A stretch of 64,000 nucleotides of DNA from Nocardioides luteus (GTDB taxonomy: Bacteria > Actinomycetota > Actinomycetes > Propionibacteriales > Nocardioidaceae), in contig NZ_BMRK01000002.1 in NCBI RefSeq assembly GCF_014648595.1, positions 124,001 through 188,000 of the forward strand, read 5' to 3'. This document shows, piece after piece, positions 41,424 to 49,815 of the stretch. Made by a program: the position numbers and the translations under genes. The notes below the pieces were generated by a model that was given only the letters and a program-made list of their open reading frames with translations, was not told the DNA's origin and did not search any database. Within the stretch, counting starts at the first letter, position 1, and each line of letters starts with the position of its first letter.

Positions 41424-41568
41424 ATTTCAAGCATCGGGGAGCGCGGCCGGGACGGCAAACCCCACCTTGACGATCCGTTTAATATCTTCTGATCCTTCAC
41501 CGGATCTGGCAGGCTGGGGATCTTGTGCAGCAGCGTCCGCAGATGAACGACAGACAGGAGCGGTGGCT

Positions 41569-42642
41569 GTGATCGAGTTCGAAGGCGTCACCAAGCGCTA
41601 TCCGGACGGCACAGTGGCCGTGGAAGATCTCTCACTGAAGGTCGAGACCGGCCGGATCACCGTCTTCGTCGGGCCCTCCGGGTGCGGCAAGACGACCGCG
41701 CTGCGGATGATCAACCGGATGATCCAGCCGACCTCGGGACGGATCCTGATCGACGGCGACGACGTCACCAGCCGGCCAGACGCCGACCTGCGCCGCGGTA
41801 TCGGCTACGTCATCCAGGGCGCCGGGCTCTTCCCGCACCGCACCGTCCTCGACAACGTCGCCACCGTGCCGGTCCTGCAGGGCGTCTCCCGGCGCGAGGC
41901 GCGCGCGAGCGCGCGTGAGCTGCTCGAACGGGTCGGGCTCTCGGCCAACCTCGGCGACCGCTACCCGTCCCAGCTCTCCGGCGGACAGCAGCAGCGCGTC
42001 GGCGTCGCCCGGGCGCTCGCGGCCGACCCGCCGGTGCTGCTCATGGACGAGCCGTTCTCGGCCGTCGACCCGGTCGTCCGCGACGACCTGCAGCAGGAGC
42101 TGCTCCGGCTGCAGGGAGATCTCGGCAAGACGATCGTGCTGGTCACCCACGACATCGACGAGGCGATCCGGCTCGGCGACAAGGTCGCCGTCTTCGCGCA
42201 GGGTGCCCGGCTGGCCCAGTACGCCGCACCGGCCGACCTCCTCGCCGTCCCGGCCGACGACTTCGTCTCCTCGCTTGTCGGCCGCGACCGCGGCTTCCGC
42301 GGCCTCGGGTTCGCCGACGGTGCCGAGATCGCGCTCAAGCCGGTCGGCCACACCGTCGACGGGCTCACCCTCGAGCTCGACGCCGACGGCCGGCCCGTCG
42401 GCTGGCGCGGTCCGGACGGTCTCCTGCCGACCGAGGGCACCTTCAGCGACGGCGCCAACCTCCGCACGATCACCGACCTGGTCATCCTCTCGCCCGCGGG
42501 CGCCGCGGTGCGGGTCGACGAGCACGGTCGTGCCGACGGGCTCGTCCTCGTCGAGGACCTGGCCGGCCGCGTACGCACCCAGCAGCGGGAGCGGCTGGCG
42601 GCGCTGACCCAGGACCAGGTCGAGGAGGCGGAGGCCGGGTGA
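41569..42642 (+). CDS. Quaternary-amine ABC importer ATPase (OpuCA/ProV-like)
   Basis: 357 residues. Walker A GPSGCGKTTALRMINR, Q-loop GYVIQGAGLFPH, signature LSGGQQQRVGVARALAADP, Walker B VLLMDEPFSAVDP, and switch His in VTHDIDEA. The NRMIQPTSGRILIDGDDV stretch is typical of OpuC/ProV ATPases for glycine betaine, choline or carnitine. The C-terminal 120 residues lack convincing CBS domains. GTG 41569 has AGGAG eight bases upstream. The stop overlaps the next gene. First gene of a four-gene importer operon divergent from the lyase homologue, across a 145-bp gap. Confidence 0.92.
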   Translation: MIEFEGVTKRYPDGTVAVEDLSLKVETGRITVFVGPSGCGKTTALRMINRMIQPTSGRILIDGDDVTSRPDADLRRGIGYVIQGAGLFPHRTVLDNVATVPVLQGVSRREARASARELLERVGLSANLGDRYPSQLSGGQQQRVGVARALAADPPVLLMDEPFSAVDPVVRDDLQQELLRLQGDLGKTIVLVTHDIDEAIRLGDKVAVFAQGARLAQYAAPADLLAVPADDFVSSLVGRDRGFRGLGFADGAEIALKPVGHTVDGLTLELDADGRPVGWRGPDGLLPTEGTFSDGANLRTITDLVILSPAGAAVRVDEHGRADGLVLVEDLAGRVRTQQRERLAALTQDQVEEAEAG

Positions 42643-43295
42643 GCGAGATCTGGAACTATCTCGAGACCAACGGCAGCAGCGTCCTCACCGCACTCGTCCA
42701 ACACATCTGGCTCGCGCTGCTGCCGGTCGCGATCGCGTTCGTCCTCGCGCTGCCGCTGGGCGCGCTGGTCCACCGCTACCTCCCGGTGCGCCACGTCGCG
42801 CTCACCACCGGCAGCGTCGTTTACACGGTCCCGTCGCTCGCGCTGCTCCTGCTCCTCCCGGGCGTCCTCGGCACCAGCGTGCTCGACCCGACCAACGTGG
42901 TCATCGCCCTCACTCTCTACTCGCTCGCCCTGCTCGTACGCACCACCGCCGACGGGCTCGACGCCGTCGACACCACGGTCCTGCAGGCGGCCACGGCGAT
43001 GGGCTACCGGCCGCTGCGCCGCTGGTTCACCGTCCAGCTGCCGCTGGCGATGCCGGTCGTCCTGACCGGCCTGCGAGTCGCGACGGTCGCCAACGTGAGC
43101 ATGGTCAGCGTCGCCGCGCTGATCGGCATCGGCGGGCTCGGGCAGCTCTTCACCCGCGGCTTCCAGCTCGGCTTCTACCTGCCGCCGATCGTGATCGGGC
43201 TGGTCCTCTCGGTCGCCCTGGCGGTCGTCGCCGACGTGCTCATCGTCGCCGTCCAGCGCGGGATCACCCCGTGGGCGAGAGCGGGTGGACGATGA
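42639..43295 (+). CDS. Quaternary-amine ABC importer permease 1 (OpuCB-like)
   Basis: 218 residues with about six hydrophobic segments. The BPD_transp motif that contacts the ATPase is LQAATAMGYRPLRRWFTVQLPLAMPVVLTGLRVATV, followed by GIGGLGQLFTRG. The sequence VYTVPSLALLLLL is characteristic of OpuC-type permeases. It starts with GTG overlapping the ATPase stop and ends overlapping permease 2 as ATGA. Confidence 0.92.
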   Translation: MSEIWNYLETNGSSVLTALVQHIWLALLPVAIAFVLALPLGALVHRYLPVRHVALTTGSVVYTVPSLALLLLLPGVLGTSVLDPTNVVIALTLYSLALLVRTTADGLDAVDTTVLQAATAMGYRPLRRWFTVQLPLAMPVVLTGLRVATVANVSMVSVAALIGIGGLGQLFTRGFQLGFYLPPIVIGLVLSVALAVVADVLIVAVQRGITPWARAGGR

Positions 43296-44005
43296 GTCTC
43301 GACTACCTCCTCGATGCCGCCAACTGGTCCCTGACCAGCCCCGACGGCTTCCCGCAGCGCATCCTCGAGCACCTCGGCTACACCGCGCTCGCCCTGGCCA
43401 TCGCCGCGCTGGTCGCGTTCCCGATCGGTCTGCTGATCGGCCACACCGGCCGCGGCGCGCTGATCGCGATCAACCTCGGCAACGCCGGCCGCGCACTGCC
43501 CACTCTCGGCGTGCTCATGCTGATGCTCGCCCTGGTCGGGATCGGCCTGGTCCCGGTGACCATCGCCCTGGTCGTGCTCGCCATCCCGCCGATCCTCGCG
43601 ACCACGTACGCAGGGATCCGCTCGGTCCCCGACGAGACCGTCGACGCGGCCCGAGGGGTGGGCATGACGGAGTCCCAGATCGCCTGGCGCGTCGAGGTCC
43701 CGATCGCGCTGCCGATCATCATCGGCGGCCTCCGCAACGCCTCCCTCCAGGTAGTCTCGACCGCCACCATCGCCGCGTACGCAGGTTTGGGCGGCCTCGG
43801 CCGCTACCTCTTCGACGGCCTGGCGACGCTCCAGTACGACCAGGTGGTCGCCGGCGCGGTGGTGCTCGCCGTGCTCGCCGTGGTGATCGACCTGGTGCTC
43901 GCTGGGGCACAGCGCCTGCTCGTGTCTCCCGGGGTCGACGGCCGCGGCGCCGACAACAGCCCGACCACGAACCGGCCTGCCGAACCGATCAGCAGCACCG
44001 CCTGA
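43292..44005 (+). CDS. Quaternary-amine ABC importer permease 2 (OpuCD-like)
   Basis: 237 residues with about six membrane segments. The ATPase-contact loop reads VDAARGVGMTESQIAWRVEVPIALPIIIGGLRNASLQ, followed by YAGLGGLGRYLFDGL. RALPTLGVLMLMLALVGIG is the OpuC-family counterpart of permease 1's VPSLALL. It probably forms a heterodimer with the preceding permease. ATG 43292 overlaps the previous stop. A polar tail of about 25 residues follows the last helix. Confidence 0.92.
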   Translation: MSLDYLLDAANWSLTSPDGFPQRILEHLGYTALALAIAALVAFPIGLLIGHTGRGALIAINLGNAGRALPTLGVLMLMLALVGIGLVPVTIALVVLAIPPILATTYAGIRSVPDETVDAARGVGMTESQIAWRVEVPIALPIIIGGLRNASLQVVSTATIAAYAGLGGLGRYLFDGLATLQYDQVVAGAVVLAVLAVVIDLVLAGAQRLLVSPGVDGRGADNSPTTNRPAEPISSTA

Positions 44006-44068
44006 CCAATCCAGAGCTCGAGCCACAACGAACCCGACTCAGCATCACGCCACTCGAGAGGTATCTCA

Positions 44069-44992
44069 ATGTCCCGCAGAACCCGCACCACCGCGTACCT
44101 GCTCGCGACGATCGCCGTGGCGGGCTCACTGACCGCCTGCGGCGGCGGTGACCCGCTCGACTCCGGCTCCGAGGCCGGCGGCGACACGATCGTCGTCGGC
44201 TCGGCGAACTTCCCGGAGAGCGAGCTGCTGATGCAGATGTACGCCCAGGCCCTCGAGGGCGAGGGCGTCGAGGTGAAGACCAAGCCCAACATCGGCTCCC
44301 GCGAGGTCTACATGGAGGCCTTCAAGAGCGGTGACATCGATCTGCTGCCCGAATACAACGGAGCGTTGCTGGCCTACCTCAAGCCGGACGGCGTGCCCGA
44401 GAGCGTCTCCGCGCCCGAGGACGTCTACGAGGCGCTCCAGGAGGTCCTCCCCGACGGCACCGAGACGCTGCCGCAGTCGGAGGCCGAGGACAAGGACACC
44501 CTCACCGTCTCCAAGGAGACCGCGACGAAGCACTCCCTGAAGAGCATCGAGGACCTCGCTCCGGTCGCCGAGGAGCTCACCCTCGGCGCCGGCCCGGAGT
44601 TCAAGGAGCGCTACCAGGGCATGGTCGGGCTCGAGAAGGTCTACGGGGTGACCTTCAAGGAGTTCAAGCCGCTCGACTCCGGCGGCCCGCTGACGACCGC
44701 CGCGCTGAAGAAGGGCGACGTCGACGTCGCCAACGTCTTCTCCACCGACTCGGCGATCCCGACCAACGGCTGGGTCGTCCTGGAGGACCCGAAGAACGTC
44801 TTCCTCTCCCAGAACGTCGTCCCGCTGATCCGTTCCGAGGCGCTCACCGACGACGCCGAGAACGCGCTCAACGCGGTCTCCGAGGCGCTCACCACCGAGA
44901 ACCTCGCCGAGGCGCTGGCGAAGGTCCAGGTGGACAAGGCCGACCCCGCCACCGTCGCCAAGGAGTTCCTCACCGACAACGGCGTGAGCTGA
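44069..44992 (+). CDS. Quaternary-amine substrate-binding lipoprotein (OpuCC/EgtU-like)
   Basis: 307 residues. A lipoprotein signal (AYLLATIAVAGSLTACGGG) puts the lipidated Cys near residue 25. The mature part is an OpuAC-type binding domain: IVVGSANFPESELLMQMYAQALE, VEVKTKPNIGSREVYMEAFKSGDIDLLPEYNGALL, and KKGDVDVANVFSTDSAI. This pattern is shared by osmoprotectant binders and by the ergothioneine binder EgtU. The residues forming an aromatic cage cannot be assigned with confidence. It begins 63 bp after permease 2 and is followed by a strong terminator. Confidence 0.92.
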   Translation: MSRRTRTTAYLLATIAVAGSLTACGGGDPLDSGSEAGGDTIVVGSANFPESELLMQMYAQALEGEGVEVKTKPNIGSREVYMEAFKSGDIDLLPEYNGALLAYLKPDGVPESVSAPEDVYEALQEVLPDGTETLPQSEAEDKDTLTVSKETATKHSLKSIEDLAPVAEELTLGAGPEFKERYQGMVGLEKVYGVTFKEFKPLDSGGPLTTAALKKGDVDVANVFSTDSAIPTNGWVVLEDPKNVFLSQNVVPLIRSEALTDDAENALNAVSEALTTENLAEALAKVQVDKADPATVAKEFLTDNGVS

Positions 44993-45010
44993 CTCCTGCG
45001 TCCCCGACAC

Positions 45011-45061
45011 GGTCTCGACAGGCTCGACCACCGCGCCCCGATGGTCGAGCCTGTCGAGACC
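45011..45061. terminator. Bidirectional terminator built from the GGTCTCGACAGGCTCGACCA repeat
   Basis: GGTCTCGACAGGCTCGACCA (45011-45030) and its exact complement (45042-45061) form a 20-bp stem with an 11-nt loop between the importer operon and the convergent tetR gene. A near-identical arm is embedded in the M3 peptidase gene (8847-8869), so it is part of a dispersed repeat type. Confidence 0.85.
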
Positions 45062-45069
45062 CAGCCGGG

Positions 45070-45642
45070 CTAGACCTCGGCCTCGAGGCCGCTCCGGAAC
45101 GTGAGCAGCCCCTCGAGCCCCCGCAGGAAGGTCTCGCACACCGGAGCCGGGTCCGTCAGGCAGCCGGCCGCCATGGCACCGTCGCGCATCATCACGAAGT
45201 GGCGCCCGGCGTAGTCCGGGTCCGGCTTCCCGGTCTCGGCGAAGAGCTCGGTCATCGTGGTCTGGAACCAGTCGCGGTGCTCGAGCACCGCCCGGTGGAC
45301 GATGTGCTCCGGATCGGGGTACTCGGCCGCAGCATTGAGGAACGCGCAGCCACGGAAACCATCGCTCCGGATGTCGCCCGCGATCGACCGGCCAACGGTC
45401 CGGATGAGCTCGTCGGGATCGTCCACCTCCGCCCGTGAGGCGTCGAAACGCGCGCGAAGGGCCTCGTCGGCCTGCGTCAGGTACGCCACGACGAGCTCGT
45501 CCTTGCTGCGGAAGTGTCGATAGAGGGTCGCCCGCGTGACCTGCGCCTCCGCGATCACACGGTCCACCCCCACCGCATGCAGTCCCTCGGTGTAGAAGAG
45601 CCTGCTCGCCGTCGCCAGCAGCCTGTCTCGGGCCTCAGACAT
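45070..45642 (-). CDS. TetR-family regulator of the adjacent membrane protein-reductase unit
   Basis: 190 residues. The helix-turn-helix is RLLATASRLFYTEGLHAVGVDRVIAEAQVTRATLYRHFRSKDELV, and the C-terminal domain has the DGFRGCAFLNAAAEYPDPEH segment of the TetR_C_33-like group. ATG 45642 is preceded by a GGGAGGG ribosome site. A perfect AGAACGATCGTTCT palindrome and a half-matching copy lie in the divergent intergenic region. It probably represses the downstream plus-strand pair and itself. Confidence 0.88.
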   Translation of the reverse strand: MSEARDRLLATASRLFYTEGLHAVGVDRVIAEAQVTRATLYRHFRSKDELVVAYLTQADEALRARFDASRAEVDDPDELIRTVGRSIAGDIRSDGFRGCAFLNAAAEYPDPEHIVHRAVLEHRDWFQTTMTELFAETGKPDPDYAGRHFVMMRDGAMAAGCLTDPAPVCETFLRGLEGLLTFRSGLEAEV

Positions 45643-45682
45643 GCACCCTCCCTCTCGTTCTCGTGTCTCCACGCTAGCAGAT

Positions 45683-45751
45683 AGAACGATCGGTATTGCA
45701 TTTCTCCGGGCCCTGGTGCACACTCGGAGACACAGGTAGAACGATCGTTCT
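45683..45751. promoter_or_regulatory. Two TetR operators in the divergent region
   Basis: AGAACGATCGTTCT (45738-45751) is a perfect 14-bp palindrome; AGAACGATCGGTAT (45683-45696) is an imperfect second copy with the same left half. Their starts are 55 bp apart, one near each divergent gene. Confidence 0.7.
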
Positions 45752-45782
45752 GTCTCCCGCGTTGATCCGAGAAAGGGATCTG

Positions 45783-46355
45783 ATGTCCACCTCCGTAGAG
45801 ACCGGTCACGCCGGCACACTGTCCACTCCCTCCGGCGGCCTGCCGAAGCTGTACTTCGTCCGCTTCGGCTTCGCGATCGTCTGGGCCGTCCTGGTGGCGC
45901 TCACCGCCTCGACCCTGAACCCCGCGAGCGTCGTGCTGCTGGTGATCTACCCGCTCTTCGACGTCGCCGCCGCCGTGGTCGACTTCCGCACCTCGGGCGC
46001 CAACGGCCCCCGCGTACTCCTCTACATCAACATGGCGCTGAGCCTGCTCACCGCCATCGGCGTCGCCGTGGCCGCGACCTCCGGCATCCCCGGCATCCTG
46101 CGGGTGTGGGGCGCCTGGGCGATCACCGCCGGCCTGGTCCAGCTCATCGTCGCGATCCGGCGCTACCGGCTCGGTGGTCAGTGGGCGATGATCCTCAGCG
46201 GCGGCATCTCCGTCTTCGCCGGCATCGGCTTCATCCTGATGGCCGCCGGCCCGAACGCCTCGGTCACCGGCGTCGCCGGTTACGCCACCCTCGGCGGCAT
46301 CTTCTTCCTGGTTTCCGCCATCCGCCTGCGCCAGCGCGCGAGTAAGGTCGACTGA
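45783..46355 (+). CDS. Small polytopic membrane protein, DUF308-like
   Basis: 190 residues with five or six hydrophobic segments (FVRFGFAIVWAVLVALT, VVLLVIYPLFDVAAAVV, LYINMALSLLTAIGVAVAA, WAMILSGGISVFAGIGFIL, GYATLGGIFFLVSAIRL). The repeated pairs of short helices resemble HdeD/DUF308 proteins linked to stress, without a known activity. It starts 31 bp past the perfect TetR operator and ends 1 bp before the reductase gene, so the two form a TetR-controlled unit. Confidence 0.75.
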   Translation: MSTSVETGHAGTLSTPSGGLPKLYFVRFGFAIVWAVLVALTASTLNPASVVLLVIYPLFDVAAAVVDFRTSGANGPRVLLYINMALSLLTAIGVAVAATSGIPGILRVWGAWAITAGLVQLIVAIRRYRLGGQWAMILSGGISVFAGIGFILMAAGPNASVTGVAGYATLGGIFFLVSAIRLRQRASKVD

Positions 46356-46356
46356 C

Positions 46357-47811
46357 ATGACGAGCACGAGCAACGAACTCACCGTCGACGTCATCATCAT
46401 CGGCGGCGGACCGACCGGTGAGAACGTCGCCGACCGGGCCGTCCAGGGCGGTCTCACCGCGGCGATCGTCGAGCGCGAGCTCGTCGGCGGCGAGTGCTCC
46501 TACTGGGCCTGCATGCCGACCAAGGCGCTCCTCCGCGACGCCGCCGTGTTGCGTGCAGCGCGCGCTCTCCCGGCCGCAGGCAAGGCGATCACCGGCACCC
46601 TCGACCCCTCGGCGGTCTTCACCCGACGCGACCAGTTCGCCTCGAGCTGGGACGACTCCGGCCAGGTCGAGTGGCTCGACAGCGCCGGGATCACGCTGGT
46701 CCGCGGCCACGGCCGGATCACCGGCACCCGCACCGTCACGGCCACCACCGACGACGGCGCCACGACGACCCTGAAGGCGCGTCACGCGGTGGTCGTCGCC
46801 ACCGGAAGCGCCGCCCTCATCCCGCCGGTCTCCGGCCTGGCCGACGCCAACCCGTGGACCAACCGCGAGGCCGCCGGGGCCACGTCCGTCCCCGACCGGC
46901 TCGCGATCATCGGCGGCGGCGTCGTCGGCGCCGAGATGGCCAGCGCCTTCACCGCGCTCGGCTCCCTCGTCACCCTCGTCTCCCGCACCCGGCTCCTGCC
47001 GAGCGTCGAGGAGTTCGCGGGTGAGCAGGTCGCCGACACGCTCCGCGAGAACGGCGCCACGCTCCACGTCGACGTGGACGCTGTCGACGTACGCCGCGAC
47101 GACTCCGGCGAGGTCCACCTGACCCTCTCCGACGACACCGAGGTGACCGCCGACGAGGTTCTCGTCGCGACCGGCCGGGTGCCGAACACGAAGGACCTCG
47201 GCCTCGAGCACGTCGGCCTCGAGCCCGGCAGCTGGCTGGAGGTCGACGACGCGCTGGCCGTGGTCGGTGGCGACGGCCAGCTCGAGAGCGGCTGGCTCTA
47301 CGCCGCCGGCGACGTCAACCACCGGGCGCTGCTGACCCACCACGGGAAGTACCAGGCCCGCGCACTGGGTGACCTGATCGCGGCACGCGCCCGCGGCGAC
47401 GAGCCCGACCTGAGCAAGTGGGGCCGCCACGCCGCCACCGCGGACGAGCAGGCCGTCACCCAGGTGATCTTCACCGACCCCGAGGTCATCGCCGTCGGCC
47501 ACACCGCGGAGTCGGCCGAGGCGGCCGGCATCGAGGTCGGCGTCGTCGACTTCGACCTCGGCTCGATCGCCGGTGCGTCCCTGCACGCCGACGGCTACAC
47601 CGGTCACGCCCGGATGGTCCTCGACGAGGAGCGCAAGGTCCTGGTCGGCTTCACCGCGGTCGGCCCTGACACCGCCGAGATGCTCCACGCCGCCACCATC
47701 GCGGTCGTCGGCGAGGTGCCGCTCGACCGGCTCTGGCACGCGGTCCCGGCCTACCCGACGATGAGCGAGATCTGGCTGCGCCTGCTCGAGACCGCCGGAC
47801 GCGACCGCTAG
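46357..47811 (+). CDS. Class I pyridine nucleotide-disulfide oxidoreductase (flavoprotein)
   Basis: 484 residues. FAD site IIIGGGPTGENVADRA, redox disulfide GGECSYWACMPTKALLR (C-x4-C, both cysteines kept), NAD(P) site LAIIGGGVVGAEMASAF, second FAD motif YAAGDVNHRALLTHHGKYQ. The C-terminal HAVPAYPTMSEIWLRLLE replaces the HAHPT-x-E of lipoamide dehydrogenases, so the partner acid-base pair is altered. It is close to mercuric reductase/Lpd-like proteins of unknown substrate in actinobacteria. It follows the small membrane protein by 1 bp under TetR control. Its stop codon lies inside the terminator stem shared with poxB. Confidence 0.87.
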   Translation: MTSTSNELTVDVIIIGGGPTGENVADRAVQGGLTAAIVERELVGGECSYWACMPTKALLRDAAVLRAARALPAAGKAITGTLDPSAVFTRRDQFASSWDDSGQVEWLDSAGITLVRGHGRITGTRTVTATTDDGATTTLKARHAVVVATGSAALIPPVSGLADANPWTNREAAGATSVPDRLAIIGGGVVGAEMASAFTALGSLVTLVSRTRLLPSVEEFAGEQVADTLRENGATLHVDVDAVDVRRDDSGEVHLTLSDDTEVTADEVLVATGRVPNTKDLGLEHVGLEPGSWLEVDDALAVVGGDGQLESGWLYAAGDVNHRALLTHHGKYQARALGDLIAARARGDEPDLSKWGRHAATADEQAVTQVIFTDPEVIAVGHTAESAEAAGIEVGVVDFDLGSIAGASLHADGYTGHARMVLDEERKVLVGFTAVGPDTAEMLHAATIAVVGEVPLDRLWHAVPAYPTMSEIWLRLLETAGRDR

Positions 47812-47869
47812 ACGATTGATGCACGGGCTGACCTGCTACGCGACGCCACCGCGCGCATCAATCATCTAG
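47808..47869. terminator. Shared terminator whose stem includes both stop codons
   Basis: CTAGACGATTGATGC (47808-47822) pairs with GCATCAATCATCTAG (47855-47869), 14 of 15 positions. The left arm contains the TAG stop of the flavoprotein gene (47809-47811) and the right arm the TAG of poxB (47866-47868, minus strand). Confidence 0.7.
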
Positions 47870-49590
47870 AACAGCTGTCGCAGGTTGGCCTTGCTGAGGT
47901 CGATCAGCTCGTCACCCCGACCCGACATCACCGACCGCAGCGCGTAGAGGGTGAAGCCCTTGAGCTGCTCGGCGGTGATGTTGGGCGGGATGGAGAGCTC
48001 CTGACGCTCGGTGACGACGTCGAGCAGCGCCGGCCCGTCGTGGGCCAGGATGTCGGCGACCGCGTCGGGAAGCTCGTCGGAGCGCTCGACGCGGCGCGCG
48101 TGGATGCCCATCGCCTGGGCCACGTCGGCGAAGTTCGGGTTGGCCAGATCGGTGCCGTAGGTGACGAAGCCGGCGGCCTTCATCTCCAGCTCGACGAAGT
48201 TGAGCGAGGAGTTGTTGAAGACGATCAGCTTGACCGGGAGCCGGTTCTGGACGAGCGTCACGAGCTCGCCGAGCAGCATGGTCAGCCCACCGTCACCGGC
48301 GAGCGCGACGATCTGCCGGTCGGGGTGGGCGACCTGGGCGCCGACCGCCTGGGAGAGCGAGTTGGCCATCGAGCCGTGGGCGAAGGATCCGATCAGCCGC
48401 CGGCGGCCGTTCATGGTGAGATAGCGCGCCGCCCACACCACCGGTGAGCCGACGTCGGGGATGAAGACCGCGTCGTCGGCGGCGGCCTCGTCGACCAGCC
48501 GGGCGAGGTACTGCGGATGGATCGCCGCCTTGCCCTTCGACGGCGTAGCCAGCTCGTCGAGCTTGGTGCGGGTCCGGCGGTAGTGGTCGAGGGAGTCGTC
48601 CAGGTGGCGCCGGTCGCGGCTCTTCTCGAGCAGCGGCAACAGCATCTCCGCGGTGTCCTTGACGGTCCCCACCAGTCCGACGTCGATCGGGTGCCGCCGC
48701 CCGAGCTGCTCGCCGCGTACGTCGACCTGGACGGTCTTGGCGTGCTTGGGGAAGAACTGCCGGTAGGGCAGGTCGGTGCCGAGCATGAGCAGCGTGTCGG
48801 CGCGGTCCATGGCGCGATAGCCGGAGGCGAAGCCCAGCAGGCCGGTCATCCCGACGTCGTAGGGGTTGTCGTACTCCAGGTGCTCCTTGCCGCGGAGCGC
48901 ATGAACCACCGGGGCGCCGAGCGTCTCGGCGAGCGCGACCACCTCGGCGTGGGCACCGGCGCAGCCCGCGCCGGCGAGGATGGTGACCCGCTCGCCCGCG
49001 TTGAGCACCTCGGCCGCCCGCGCGACCTCGTCCTCGGCCGGAAGGACCCGGGATCGCGTCGGGCGGATCGCGACCGCCCGCTCGGTCTCGGCCTCGGCGA
49101 GCGCGACGTCGCCGGGGATCACGAGCACCGCCACGCCCTGCTTCTCCACGGCGGTACGCATCGCGATCTCGAGCACGTGCGGCATCTGGCTCGGCTGGGC
49201 GACGTACTCGGTGTAGACCGAGCACTCCCGGAACAGCTCCTGCGGATGGGTCTCCTGGAAGTAGCCCGTGCCGATCTCGGAGGTCGGGATGTGCGCGGCG
49301 ATCGCGAGCACCGGCACCCGCGAGCGGTTGGCGTCGTAGAGACCGTTGATCAGGTGGAGGTTGCCCGGACCGCAGCTCCCGGCCACCACCGCGAGCTCGC
49401 CGGTCGTGGCCGCGTCGGCGGCCGCCGCGAACGCAGCGGCCTCCTCGTGACGTACGTGGACCCAGCTCATGCCTCCGTTCTTGCGGAGCGCGTCGGTGAA
49501 CGCGTTGAGCGAGTCGCCCGGAATCCCGTAGACGCGGCTCACGCCGCTGGCGGACAAGGTGGACACGATCTGCTCGGCGATGGTCGACAT
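47866..49590 (-). CDS. poxB: Thiamine-diphosphate pyruvate dehydrogenase (quinone)/oxidase, PoxB type
   Basis: 574 residues. Catalytic Glu in VHVRHEEAAAFAA, GSCGPGNLHLINGLYDA in the Pyr domain, a central FAD/nucleotide domain (VTILAGAGCAG), and the TPP motif GDGG...NN (ALAGDGGLTMLLGELVTLVQNRLPVKLIVFNNSSLNFVE). The YGIPGDSLNAFTDALRK start and C-terminal ELSIPPNITAEQLKGFTLYALRSVMSG are diagnostic for PoxB rather than acetolactate synthase. It oxidises pyruvate to acetate and CO2, donating electrons to quinone at the membrane. GAAGGAGG precedes ATG 49590. Confidence 0.94.
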   Translation of the reverse strand: MSTIAEQIVSTLSASGVSRVYGIPGDSLNAFTDALRKNGGMSWVHVRHEEAAAFAAAADAATTGELAVVAGSCGPGNLHLINGLYDANRSRVPVLAIAAHIPTSEIGTGYFQETHPQELFRECSVYTEYVAQPSQMPHVLEIAMRTAVEKQGVAVLVIPGDVALAEAETERAVAIRPTRSRVLPAEDEVARAAEVLNAGERVTILAGAGCAGAHAEVVALAETLGAPVVHALRGKEHLEYDNPYDVGMTGLLGFASGYRAMDRADTLLMLGTDLPYRQFFPKHAKTVQVDVRGEQLGRRHPIDVGLVGTVKDTAEMLLPLLEKSRDRRHLDDSLDHYRRTRTKLDELATPSKGKAAIHPQYLARLVDEAAADDAVFIPDVGSPVVWAARYLTMNGRRRLIGSFAHGSMANSLSQAVGAQVAHPDRQIVALAGDGGLTMLLGELVTLVQNRLPVKLIVFNNSSLNFVELEMKAAGFVTYGTDLANPNFADVAQAMGIHARRVERSDELPDAVADILAHDGPALLDVVTERQELSIPPNITAEQLKGFTLYALRSVMSGRGDELIDLSKANLRQLF

Positions 49591-49700
49591 GCGGCCTCCT
49601 TCTCGGCGCGTACGTCACCACCGTAGATCAGCAGCGATGCAGAACCGGGAGGCTCAGCGCACCGAACGCAGGCCGCCGATGGCGAGCGGGACCGGGGGCA

Positions 49701-49771
49701 TGTAACACGCTGTTCGTAGGACTACTCGCCCTATTGGATAGGGCGAGTAGTCCTACGAACGACGTGTTACA
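49701..49771. repeat. 71-bp palindromic repeat, copy B (near-perfect)
   Basis: Left arm 49701-49734 starts TGTAACACGCTGTTCGTAGG; right arm 49738-49771 ends ACGAACGACGTGTTACA. The 34-bp arms pair at all but two positions around a 3-nt loop. Located between poxB and the ATPase gene. Confidence 0.92.
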
Positions 49772-49815
49772 CGTCGAACGACCGCCAGCTGTGGACGAAA
49801 TGTGGCCCGAACCGC

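Noticed and set aside
49701-49771. Copy B interpreted only as a terminator of the ATPase gene
   Set aside because: The same 71-bp unit occurs at two other loci in different gene contexts, including inside an operon, so a simple terminator does not explain it.
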